The translations under genes were made by a program, and so were the position numbers. From Rodentolepis nana (taxonomy: Eukaryota > Platyhelminthes > Cestoda > Cyclophyllidea > Hymenolepididae): a stretch of 16,206 nt of DNA. Shown here in pieces: positions 8,631 to 16,206 of the stretch; position 1 is the first letter of the stretch, and every line of letters begins with the position of its first letter. The DNA lies in assembly GCA_900617975.1 (NCBI GenBank), contig UZAE01014179.1:1-16206 (forward strand). The letters run 5' to 3'. Under the pieces are notes generated by a model that saw only the letters and a program-made list of their open reading frames with translations, had not been told where the DNA came from and did no database searches.

Positions 8631-9461
8631 GAAGCAATCATTTTTAAAGTGAAATATATTCTATTCTTACTCAGTTAACTAAATACGTCATCTTAATAGG
8701 GTGATGCATCCAATTAAGATGGTAGGGAATTTAAGTCCCTCGATTTAATTCTTAAACAACGGGTATGTCTCTTCTGGTTGGACCAAATGGCCTCACTAGT
8801 ATATTTCCGATCAAAAAAAGTAAACTTTAAATAAAATTGATGTGGTATAAACATTTGATAAAAAATTGTTTGAAGCGAAATTATTCTTTCGAACTAATGT
8901 ACCTTAATATATTATTTGATAAGACTCATTGTTGTAAAAACGACACAAAATAAGACCAACTTTAAGATGAATTGAACATGATGCCATAAAATACTTTTGG
9001 GTTTCCAATCACCTTCCCGAAGTTGGAGACTTTTGAAATAAACGAATGTTACACTTGTCCAACATCTCTTACTAAAATCGGAGTGAGCCAGATGGTAAAC
9101 GGATCAAAGCTCCTTCAAATTGCGTTGGGGAATGTTACCTAGAAGCTAATGGTCTTTGAAGTTTCTAAATTATCGAGATCAAATCATGAAATATTAACTT
9201 AGAAGCAATAAAATATGACTCAGCAAATCATTTTGTTGAAACCGACTAACTACGTTGTTCCAGGATTCTAACGAAAGCGACTTTTACATTCTCTTATCCT
9301 TTTCAAACTTCCAATCAGTCCACCCTCCACTTTGTTTTGCAATTTATTTTTAAAATCTCAAAATCCTTCTTAGTTATTAAAATCGCATAATTACATTGCT
9401 TTGTTGTAAGCAATAAAAGTAATTACGTTTCCTTCAATACACTTGATTTAATTATCAAAAC
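8631..9461. other. No gene seen; one nested palindrome
   Basis: About 830 bp without a supportable gene. The only structure I notice is a 9-bp inverted repeat at 8689-8721 (see the separate entry). The part from 9331 on belongs to block C, which recurs at 12064. Confidence 0.55.
8689..8721. repeat. Nested palindrome
   Basis: CATCTTAAT (8689-8697) and ATTAAGATG (8713-8721) are perfect inverted repeats. The 15-bp loop contains the 8-bp palindrome GATGCATC (8703-8710). The structure could form a cruciform or RNA hairpin. No function is implied by the context. Confidence 0.6.
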
Positions 9462-9935
9462 ATATTAAAATTAAGGGGTGTGCGATAGACTTACCTTCAC
9501 GTGGTGCACCCTGGGTAACGTATGCTCATACGACAAAAAATCTACTAACCGGCAGTTGACTTCTCACTTCAAACTACCATCACCCCACTGAATGTCATTT
9601 GACTACTTTCACATTACTCACCTTTTTTTACCTTTGTGTCTGTCTCTTCTACATCTTTGAAACCCTCTTCTGTTCCCACCCCCTCTCGACTTTTTTCACT
9701 TTGATGTTCCTTCCCCTCTGTGAAGCCTGAAGTCAACTTAAGGGCTAATGATAACTATCAAAACGCTTGCCATTTGATATAAATAAATAAATATTAAAAT
9801 GGAAAAAACCAACCTTCTGAAATTCATAAATTTGCAGCATTTTCGGTCAAAATTTAAACGAATTCCATTCTCATGCATTTTACTGACTAACAAGAGATAA
9901 TAACGGCATAAAATTAATTTCTAATCACAATTTCC
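9331..9935. repeat. Assembly-duplicated block C, first copy
   Basis: These 605 bp match 12064-12668 at a constant offset of 2733 with no difference that I could see. They contain SINE copy 9 with flanks. This copy stops at the n at 9936; the second starts right after the n at 12063 and continues naturally. Confidence 0.9.
9475..9790 (+). mobile_element. SINE copy 9, full length, sense strand
   Basis: This is the best reference copy. It starts GGGGTGTGCGATAGACTTAC and ends CTTGCCATTTGATATAAATA followed by more TAAA units. The short TSD ATATTAAAAT occurs at 9462-9471 and 9791-9800. Visible parts in order: head palindromes CACGTG and GGTGCACC near 9500-9510, the hairpin CGTAT-GCTC-ATACG at 9519-9532, a pyrimidine-rich middle with TTTGTGTCTGTCTCTTCTAC, and the LINE-like 3' tail at 9722-9776 with the small inverted repeat TGATA-AC-TATCA. 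No clear tRNA, 7SL or 5S head is visible. Confidence 0.93.
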
Positions 9936-9936
9936 N
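9936..9936. other. Contig join (single n), join 4
   Basis: A lone n after TAATCACAATTTCC. The left side recurs up to 12668 and there continues TTCACC. The right side opens block B again at AGTTGGTGCAAGC. Confidence 0.85.
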
Positions 9937-10438
9937 AGTTGGTGCAAGCTATGTGGGAGATATGTTTTATTTTGTTGATCATAGGAGAATGTCCTTCGAT
10001 TTTTATTAATTATTAAAATAATATCCATTCAATATTAATGATATTTAACATTCTCATTAAAAATTTAATGATAAGGAATATCTGTTGGACACGCTATCGC
10101 TGTGTGCGTCATCGTGTGCCTGCATGTCTGCTCGCCAGGACTGGGATGTGCAGCCGTACAACTCTGTGTGCAGCGACCGTACAAACAGTGACCAATCATC
10201 AACCATACTGATCATGGTTAGGCCCCCTACGTGTACACTTTATCCGCAAGATACTCACTGAATAAACGTGCTCCGTGCTACACGTCTGTTTCCTTTATAA
10301 CTGGGCTATAGCTTAGCTAGTTTCGGGAGTCTAGCTAAATGTAGGAGAATCTGCCACAGAGATTTCTGAGTCAGTCAGGCTTTACTAGTGTAGCAATCCG
10401 CTACATATCGCTCAAAATTCTTATGAAAACCCAATTTA
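9937..10438. repeat. Assembly-duplicated block B, second copy
   Basis: Exact repeat of 7799-8300 with a natural right-hand continuation (AAGCAAAGCC) after 10438. Confidence 0.9.
10083..10405 (+). mobile_element. Solo LTR repeated by contig overlap
   Basis: Same LTR, same TATC target duplication (10079-10082 and 10406-10409) and same flanking DNA as 7945-8267. It should be counted once with that copy. Confidence 0.88.
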
Positions 10439-10895
10439 AAGCAAAGCCATCAGCAAAGTCGTAGTTATATTACTGTGAAAGAAGAATGAATGGGTAGGAT
10501 TGTTGAATGAGCTGCGAAAGTATAATTGTTAGAGAATGTGCAAGGTTTGGCTTACATCCTACTCTGTCGTTTCAATTTTACAGCCACTCTTTTAGTTTTT
10601 CCGGATTTTGTGTGATATTTTAATTTTTAAATAAATTTATAAGGGCAGTAACCATTTTCAAAAGACAATAACTTTTACATGATATTGAACATTCGCACGA
10701 ATATGGAGATCAAAAATTGCCATAATTCGATTTATTATATTTAATTGGTAAATAATTCTAATTAAGATCACTTAAGTCAAAAACTTAAGTTGTCTCGAGT
10801 TCTAAATATTGAGGTAGTTAGAACAGTTTATTGGCATGCTGGATTGCCATGCTTTTCAAACTTGGGGAAGAGGGCAAATGCAAATGTAATGAAAG
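10410..10895. other. No gene seen
   Basis: About 485 bp between the two LTRs. It is not an internal retrotransposon region: the LTRs are inverted relative to each other, each has its own TSD, and no gag or pol frame is present. The octamer ACTTAAGT, itself a palindrome, occurs twice at 10770-10790. Confidence 0.6.
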
Positions 10896-10899
10896 ATCT

Positions 10900-11211
10900 T
10901 GTAGCGGATTGCTATACTAATAGAACCTTGAATGACTCAGAAATCTCCCTGGCAGATTCCCCTGTATCTGGCTTGACTCCCCGAACAGGTTAAGCTACAG
11001 CCCAGCTATAGAGAAAACAGATTTATCGTACGAAACACGTTTATTTAGGAATTAAATTATGGTAAAAGTGTACACGCCGTAAGGTAAGTCAATGTCAACA
11101 TGGCGGATTCGCTCAAACAAACGAGGGCTTCTGATTGGCCATTGTTTGTGCTTGCAAGCGGTCACGCGTTAAACGATGACGTGTTCGGCAACCCACTATC
11201 GAAGTATAACA
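10900..11211 (-). mobile_element. Diverged solo LTR, 312 bp, inverted, 4-bp TSD
   Basis: On the plus strand it begins TGTAGCGGATTGCTA and ends AAGTATAACA. The 4-bp direct repeat ATCT flanks it (10896-10899 and 11212-11215). It aligns to the reverse complement of the LTR at 7945-8267 at roughly three-quarters identity by eye. Shared blocks are TGTAGCGGATTGCTA, TGACTCAGAAATCTC, AGTGTACACG and, reading on minus, AATAAACGTG (signal at 11040-11045) and CCAAT (11134-11138). An open frame of 67 codons crosses its left end and is not a gene. Confidence 0.82.
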
Positions 11212-11215
11212 ATCT

Positions 11216-11650
11216 ATTAAAGGACACTGAATATTGTGGGCAAAGAATTACTCAGAAGTTCGATTAAAAATAATGAAATTCCAGTCTCCAGACTTGAAGC
11301 ATTTGCTAAGGGAATGTTGTGCTAGCTAATACCAACAATTCAAGATGGAAAAAATATATATACTTGAATCTGAACTCTGGGTCGATTCTCATCCTTTTAA
11401 ACCGATTAGGAACAGTTGCATTCTTTCATTTATTGCAATTAGACCAATTCACATGACTTACTGTAAATTTTAATTAAATATAACATTAAAAAACGAGTTC
11501 AAAATGCTTAATCAATTCTTTTTTATTTCCTTCACAATACTAAAACAACGAATATCACATAATTTGCTTCTTAATGAATAATTTCAATTAGCATAGGCTG
11601 TACATAATTCGAGTTGTAGTAAAATAAGCTTTTTGGCCTTATGCTATATA
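11216..11650. other. No gene seen
   Basis: About 435 bp of AT-rich sequence between the inverted solo LTR and the LINE tail. Nothing is recognised. Confidence 0.55.
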
Positions 11651-12062
11651 GATTATTATTATAGATTATTATTATTTCAAATGGCAGGCTTTGTGATATT
11701 TATCATTAGCCCTTAAACTTTGACTTCAGCTTCCCCCAAGGGTGGGGGGTACATTTATAGCAATTAATTAATAGCAGTTCATTAGTCGACTTCTTGTTTC
11801 CCAGTATCTCTGGCTTTCCGTCGTTGTCTTTAGGGCTGGACATCGAATCAGGTGGGCCTTCTCCAGTTCTTCCTGTAGGTTACATAGAGGGCATGTGGGT
11901 TGAGTGTATACTCCCAATCTGTGAAGATGTTTTGCCAAGCAATCGTGTCCGGAACGTAGATTAAACTCAGCAACGGCTTCGATTCTTTTCCAGTCGGGTA
12001 TGTCAGAGAGTGACACTGTCCACAGTTTCTCCTTTGTTCGAGCTTTAAGTTCGTTGCACCTT
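11651..12062 (-). mobile_element. LINE 3' end (non-LTR retrotransposon), cut at contig join
   Basis: Reading on minus, the segment holds the end of a LINE ORF (stop at 11768-11770), a 3' UTR of about 90 bp, and a tail of AAT repeats (11651-11677). The last part of the UTR, 11678-11733, aligns with the 3' end of the SINE family (for example 9722-9776) at about 49 of 57 columns by eye, including TAAGGGCTAATGATAA and GCCATTTG. The rest of the element is absent because the contig ends at the n at 12063. A TAA-type tail is known for I-clade elements, but the clade is not settled by this fragment. Confidence 0.85.
11768..12061 (-). CDS. C-terminal end of LINE ORF2-type polyprotein (partial)
   Basis: The frame is open for 97 codons from the contig edge to a TAA stop. 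The true start lies outside the contig, so any internal start is arbitrary. Seen in order: KARTKEKLW (residues 6-14); DIPDWKR (20-26); AEFNLRSGHDCLAKHLHRLG (31-50); a zinc-knuckle-like Cys57-x2-Cys60-x9-His70-x3-Cys74; and QRYWETRSRL (84-93). The pattern R-x-GHDCL-x-KHLHR-x-G, then CPLC, HL and RCPAL, is typical of the region after the reverse transcriptase (and RNase H, where present) in many arthropod LINE proteins. The intact protein would copy LINE RNA into a nicked target site. No frameshift is visible in this fragment. Clade (I, R1 or Jockey group) is uncertain. Confidence 0.85.
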   Translation of the reverse strand, partial: RCNELKARTKEKLWTVSLSDIPDWKRIEAVAEFNLRSGHDCLAKHLHRLGVYTQPTCPLCNLQEELEKAHLIRCPALKTTTESQRYWETRSRLMNCY

Positions 12063-12063
12063 N
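12063..12063. other. Contig join (single n), join 5
   Basis: A lone n interrupts the LINE frame. The right side opens block C (TTTGTTTTGCAATTT), whose first copy lies at 9331. The LINE upstream sequence is therefore missing from the window, not deleted in the genome. Confidence 0.85.
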
Positions 12064-12668
12064 TTTGTTTTGCAATTTATTTTTAAAATCTCAAAATCCT
12101 TCTTAGTTATTAAAATCGCATAATTACATTGCTTTGTTGTAAGCAATAAAAGTAATTACGTTTCCTTCAATACACTTGATTTAATTATCAAAACATATTA
12201 AAATTAAGGGGTGTGCGATAGACTTACCTTCACGTGGTGCACCCTGGGTAACGTATGCTCATACGACAAAAAATCTACTAACCGGCAGTTGACTTCTCAC
12301 TTCAAACTACCATCACCCCACTGAATGTCATTTGACTACTTTCACATTACTCACCTTTTTTTACCTTTGTGTCTGTCTCTTCTACATCTTTGAAACCCTC
12401 TTCTGTTCCCACCCCCTCTCGACTTTTTTCACTTTGATGTTCCTTCCCCTCTGTGAAGCCTGAAGTCAACTTAAGGGCTAATGATAACTATCAAAACGCT
12501 TGCCATTTGATATAAATAAATAAATATTAAAATGGAAAAAACCAACCTTCTGAAATTCATAAATTTGCAGCATTTTCGGTCAAAATTTAAACGAATTCCA
12601 TTCTCATGCATTTTACTGACTAACAAGAGATAATAACGGCATAAAATTAATTTCTAATCACAATTTCC
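12064..12668. repeat. Assembly-duplicated block C, second copy
   Basis: Exact repeat of 9331-9935, continuing naturally into unique DNA after 12668. Confidence 0.9.
12208..12523 (+). mobile_element. SINE copy 9 repeated by contig overlap
   Basis: Same sequence, same flanks and same ATATTAAAAT TSD (12195-12204 and 12524-12533) as 9475-9790. Count once. Confidence 0.9.
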
Positions 12669-13212
12669 TTCACCATTTCCCAAATTATAGACTTTTTAAA
12701 ATTTTTACATTTCCCATTTTGTGCTTCCTGTTGTATTGCCTTTTCTGCAAGGTAAAATAAGTATAAATGTGCTATAAATGTGTTCACTAACTTGTTACAG
12801 TTTATTATTCTGATGATTTTATTTCCCAATTAGTTCCCTTTTATAGTTGAGGAGAAATCGTTGCTTTGAACTAAGTTGATTAAAGGAATATAGTTACTAC
12901 AACATCCTTGATAATACTCTACTACACAAGTTTTCATTATTGATGGAGAACTATTGAACAATATTCAAGACACCCTTAAATAGCATGGCAGGACATGACA
13001 AATGAGCAACCAGTTCGATTAATTTTATTCATGGGAAGCAGTTGACTGCAAATGGAATGTGATCAACATAATTAGTTTTATTTGATTGCTCCCATCTTAA
13101 AATTCTGTCAATCGATTTTTTTTCTGATTTGATGATTCCTCAATATTAAAAGGGTGGATTATCCTTATAAAAAGAATTTAAATTCGAGGTTTTGTCATTC
13201 AATCATATTTTC
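12534..13212. other. No gene seen
   Basis: About 680 bp, AT-rich. Short open frames only (60 codons at most), without family resemblance. Confidence 0.55.
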
Positions 13213-13436
13213 GTGTCTCAACTCTATGATATATTCAACCACTTCCACAATACTCATCCCACCTTTTCTCTGCCTTTGTGTCTGTCTCTTTTACACCTGC
13301 GAATCACTCTTCTGTTCCCCATCCCTCGACTTTCTGTTACTTTGATGTTCCTTCTCCTCTCTATGAAGCCCGAAGTCAGCTAAAGGGTTAATGATAACTA
13401 TCAAAATGCCTGCCATTTGATATAAATAAATAAATA
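13213..13436 (+). mobile_element. SINE copy 10, strongly 5'-truncated, sense strand
   Basis: The match to the SINE body begins near CTCTATGATATATTCAACC. It runs through CTTTGTGTCTGTCTCTTTTA and the LINE-like 3' region to GCCATTTGATATAAATAAAT. The first ~110 bp of the family are absent. No convincing TSD is visible, so the left boundary is approximate. Two overlapping open frames of 63 codons here are translations of the repeat. Confidence 0.85.
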
Positions 13437-15569
13437 AATCGTTGTAGAAGTAAATCCACATATCGGTTGCAAGGACTGTACTTCAAAGTCTCGATTGGTG
13501 AATATTTGAACCAAAATGAAATTTCAATTATAGCCGTGTATTGCGTATGTTCTTCAATTATTCGAAATAAATAAATAAATTTCACTGAGCACTTTAGCCA
13601 ATGCAATCTTCAGTTTCACAAGTTTCACTGTTCTATTTGAATAACTGTGGCATAAACTTCTATTACCACAAAAATTTAGACATCAGGATAAAATTCCGAG
13701 ATCTTATCAGTCATTAACTAGCTAGTGGTCAGCAGCGAAAGTCGAAAAGTTTCAATGTCATGGCATTTAAAATTTACTTTCCCATGGTGATTTTAGAAAA
13801 TTAAAAATGGAATAAAATAGAAAACAATAACTATATTTATTAAGACTTATGAAAACAAAGGAAAGTGTTAATATGGTTTATCTTGTCCGCTTTTTCAACA
13901 TATTCTGACGTAAAGTTAGTAGGCTTGAAATGCGTATTTTCAGTATAAAACGGAAAAAAGATTGGGAAAAAATTGCCTCGTGTTCTCAGACGCTAAAGAG
14001 GAAGTTTAAAAAGGATGGAAACTCAATTTAGTTAAAGCAAATCTGAGATGGCCGGTTAATGTGAAGCATGTTCGTCTTGGAATGATTTTCTTTTTCCGAA
14101 TCACCATGGGAATGTACATTTTAAATACAATGAAAATGAACCTTTTCGACTTCCTATGCTGAATGGCTGATAAGAACATGGAGTTTTGTTCTGATTTCTA
14201 AATTTTTATGGTAACAGAAGATCTTGAGCTTCCTCTCAAAGTTGATGTTTTTAAGTATTGAATAAGTTGTTAGTGTGGTTGGATTCTAAGGATCTGGATT
14301 TTGATGTCCAATTTGGAAAATCCTGAACACTGTTGCATTATTATATTTGGGTATTTACAGGGAAACTCATCAACTACATAGGAAAGGAAAGATCAAAAGT
14401 CTTAGCTCTATTCGCAAGCCTGATATATTTAAATAATTCACTTTAACTAAATAGCTTATTTCAGAGAATTGGCCTGGTGGTAGACTGGTAGTATAGTGGA
14501 AATTTGATAATCCATTGAAGGAATACCAATAATTGTGGGTAGAGGATTGGTTAGAACTTGATTGCCAAAATAGAATGACTTTTTGATAATATAATAAACC
14601 AAAAGCAGAAAAGAAGGTTGTGATATATGGCAAAATGAGAATAAATTTGATTTGACTCGAATGCAAAGAGGCCGACAGGATAATGATAAAAAAAAGTTAA
14701 AGTTTTTATCTCACTCATTCACTTTTTATGCAGAGCAAGGGATCTATTTGGGTAGTGACCGTCAAAATCAGTGTTAATATAATGTTGAAACAGGTTTGAT
14801 ACTAAATAGGCAAATTCACTTAAATTAAGAGCGAATTTTAGGGTCAGATCAAGGTCGTGCGTCATGTATTGCAAAAGAACTTTCATTTATCAACATTTTG
14901 ACTTTGTTAACTAGCATGAATATTGAATATGAAAGGAAAATGACACCCATTGACTATGGGGTCGATTTACATTTTAAAAAGAAATATCGTTTGTAAACTG
15001 TTAAGGAACTAAGAGTTTAAACGTTCACACTTTTCTAATTGCTTTAAATGTGGTTAAAATAAGTTCGTTTTATTTAAGAAAAAAATATAATCCATAGCTT
15101 TTTAACCTTCTTGGTTAAAAAATCCGTTTGAAAACGGACAAAATTCAATGGTTTTGGGTACGAAGTTGCGATATATAAGGCTATAAAACTATCTAAAAAA
15201 TATTCCTAGGAGTTACTTCAATCCCATTAGATTCAGTGTATTTGTTAATCTAACATTAGAGAGATCAAGAATGAGAAAAGGAGAGTCATTTTAATTCAAT
15301 ATTATTTTCAATAATTGTATTGCCGTTTTAAGAAAACAATTGAAATTAATAACGTCTTCGGTAGACCTGAACTCAGGACGACAACTTATGGACGTCAAAT
15401 GAATAAATCTATTGCTCAAAGTAAGTAAATATGTTCTGTTTAATAAAAACTGCGAATGGCCGTTTGAAATCACTTGGTTCAAGTATATTTATTTACCAAT
15501 AATAAATATATGAAAAAAGTAAAATTTTATTTGCATACTTCAACTCATTCTATAGATGAAATTCTATAT
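13437..15569. other. 2.1 kb with no gene; simple repeat and hairpin cluster
   Basis: No supportable gene. A short (AAAT)n tract stands at about 13564-13579 with no retroposon body before it. A 98-codon frame on minus at 14370-14666 has no recognisable domain and I do not call it. A cluster of small perfect hairpins at 15099-15156 is listed separately. Confidence 0.55.
15099..15156. repeat. Three consecutive small hairpins
   Basis: Three inverted repeats follow each other almost without gap: TTTTTAACC / GGTTAAAAA with a 5-nt loop (15099-15121); TCCGTTT / AAACGGA with a 2-nt spacer (15123-15138); CAAAA / TTTTG with an 8-nt loop (15139-15156). The first two are perfect. Chance is possible in AT-rich DNA, but three in a row within 58 bp is unusual. 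No function is assigned. Confidence 0.5.
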
Positions 15570-15577
15570 TGTACACT

Positions 15578-16051
15578 CGGGGTGAGCTATGGACTTAACT
15601 TCATGTGGTGGGCAATGGGCAACGCCTATTCCTATCGCAAAAAATCTATAAACTGGAAGTTGATTTCTGACTTAGAATTACCATGACCCGACTATATGTC
15701 ATATTTGACCCCTTTCACAGTACTCATCTTACCTTTTCTCTGCATTTGTGTCTGTCTGCCTGACTCTTGCATCTGCCAATCACTCTTCTGCTCGGTCTCT
15801 AGACTTTTTCAATTTTTATATTCCTCCCCTCCGTGAAGCTCGAATATATGTCATATTTGACCCCTTTCACAGTACTCATCTTACCTTTTCTCTGCATTTG
15901 TGTCTGTCTGCCTGACTCTTGCATCTGCCAATCACTCTTCTGCTCGGTCTCTAGACTTTTTCAATTTTTATATTCCTCCCCTCCGTGAAGCTCGAAGTCA
16001 ACTAAAGGGCTAATGATAACTATCAAAAGGCCTGCCATTTGAAATGAATAG
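15578..16051 (+). mobile_element. SINE copy 11, sense, with 152-bp internal tandem duplication
   Basis: The head (CGGGGTGAGC...CTTCATGTGGTG) is diverged but alignable, and the end reads GGCCTGCCATTTGAAATGAA. An 8-bp TSD, TGTACACT, lies at 15570-15577 and 16052-16059. The central body is present twice, making this copy about 470 bp long instead of about 320. The family's GGTAAGT-type site is degraded (AAGTTAAGT on the antisense strand). Confidence 0.85.
15693..15996. repeat. Perfect 152-bp tandem duplication
   Basis: 15693-15844 and 15845-15996 are identical as far as I can read, at a constant offset of 152, both ending GTGAAGCTCGAA. The host SINE copy is otherwise strongly diverged from the family, so the duplication is much younger than the insertion, or is an assembly or read artefact. 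Confidence 0.9.
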
Positions 16052-16120
16052 TGTACACTTTCTATACTTATTGCATTTATAATCCATATAATTGAATGAA
16101 AACCATCCAGTTTAGTCGAT

Positions 16121-16206
16121 GTTTATTTATTTATTTATTTCAAATGGCAGGCGTTTTGATAGTTATCATTAGCCCTTTAGCTGATTTCGGGCTTCACAGG
16201 GGGAAG
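16121..16206 (-). mobile_element. SINE copy 12, cut by window end
   Basis: Antisense copy showing the tail (TTTA repeats), TTCAAATGGCAGGCGTTTTG and the LINE-like 3' segment up to GGCTTCACAGGGGGAAG at the window edge. The rest, and the TSD test, lie outside the window. Confidence 0.9.

Noticed and set aside
9475..9500. U1 snRNA origin of the SINE head, because ACTTACCT equals part of the U1 5' end
   Set aside because: The match is only about 8 nt and the following U1 sequence is not present. It is better explained as the complement of a splice-donor-like motif.
9475..9790. Pol III A box (TGGTGCACCCTGG) and B box (ATTCGACCAC in other copies) in the SINE head
   Set aside because: Each has mismatches at key positions and the spacing is longer than in tRNA-derived SINEs, so I do not claim an internal promoter.
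10790..10993. 67-codon open frame on plus
   Set aside because: It crosses the boundary and TSD of the inverted solo LTR and has no family resemblance.
7945..11211. A complete LTR retrotransposon bounded by the two LTRs
   Set aside because: The LTRs are inverted, diverged, each with a separate 4-bp TSD, and the DNA between them (10410-10895) has no gag or pol.
11848..12075. 75-codon open frame on minus overlapping the LINE ORF
   Set aside because: It is a shadow in another frame and runs across the n at 12063. The frame ending at 11768 holds the conserved GHDCL, CPLC and RCPAL motifs.
14461..14510. tRNA-like stretch GGCCTGGTGGTAGACTGGTA
   Set aside because: No cloverleaf with acceptor pairing or TPsiC arm can be drawn from the neighbouring bases.
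14370..14666. 98-codon open frame on minus, the longest outside repeats apart from the SINE-derived one
   Set aside because: No recognisable domain, AT-driven composition, no splice or promoter context that I can support.
1..16206. CRISPR-like array, because of many similar dispersed repeats
   Set aside because: Units are about 320 bp, irregularly spaced, on both strands and have their own TSDs; the context is eukaryotic.

Overview
This looks like a non-coding, AT-rich, repeat-dense stretch of a eukaryotic nuclear genome, most likely from an arthropod. I see no host protein-coding gene, rRNA or tRNA. The arthropod suggestion is an inference from the one protein fragment present: the C-terminal end of a LINE reverse-transcriptase ORF of a type that is very common in insects and chelicerates. 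The species cannot be told from this window.

The dominant feature is one family of short retroposons of about 310-320 bp. There are fifteen placements, counting partial, chimeric and duplicated ones, on both strands, making up roughly a quarter of the window. Well-preserved copies share a fixed 5' head (GGGGTGTGCGATAGACTTAC...), a body of about 300 bp and a (TAAA)n tail. They are bounded by target-site duplications (TSDs) of about 13-14 bp, the signature of target-primed reverse transcription and so of a SINE. The last ~56 bp of the family match the 3' end of the LINE fragment at 11651-12062. The two therefore look like a SINE/LINE pair in which the LINE enzyme mobilises the SINE through a shared 3' tail. 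This is the best candidate for something undescribed here. Several copies carry internal tandem duplications, 5' truncations, or only the head.

A second family is represented by solo LTRs of 312-323 bp with TGT...ACA ends and 4-bp TSDs: 7945-8267 on plus (with an assembly copy at 10083-10405) and a diverged copy on minus at 10900-11211. No internal LTR-retrotransposon region is present.

The assembly itself needs caution. Single n characters at 4797, 5923, 8306, 9936 and 12063 are contig joins. Exact blocks recur across them: 4381-4796 = 5924-6339, 7799-8300 = 9937-10438, and 9331-9935 = 12064-12668. The segments appear interleaved: segment 1 (1-4796) overlaps segment 3 (5924-8305), which overlaps segment 5 (9937-12062), while segment 4 (8307-9935) overlaps segment 6 (12064-16206). 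The linear order is therefore doubtful, and the duplicated features probably exist once each.

Layout: 1-333 SINE; 334-2757 unremarkable; 2758-3087, 3315-3678 and 4430-4773 SINEs; 4798-5922 a small contig with two SINEs; 5986-6303 assembly copy of a SINE; 6676-7011 a chimeric SINE; 7551-7588 SINE head fragment; 7941-8271 solo LTR; 8307-8630 SINE; 9462-9800 SINE; 10079-10409 LTR copy; 10896-11215 inverted solo LTR; 11651-12062 LINE 3' end; 12195-12533 SINE copy; 13213-13436 truncated SINE; 15570-16059 SINE with a 152-bp internal duplication; 16121-16206 start of another SINE.
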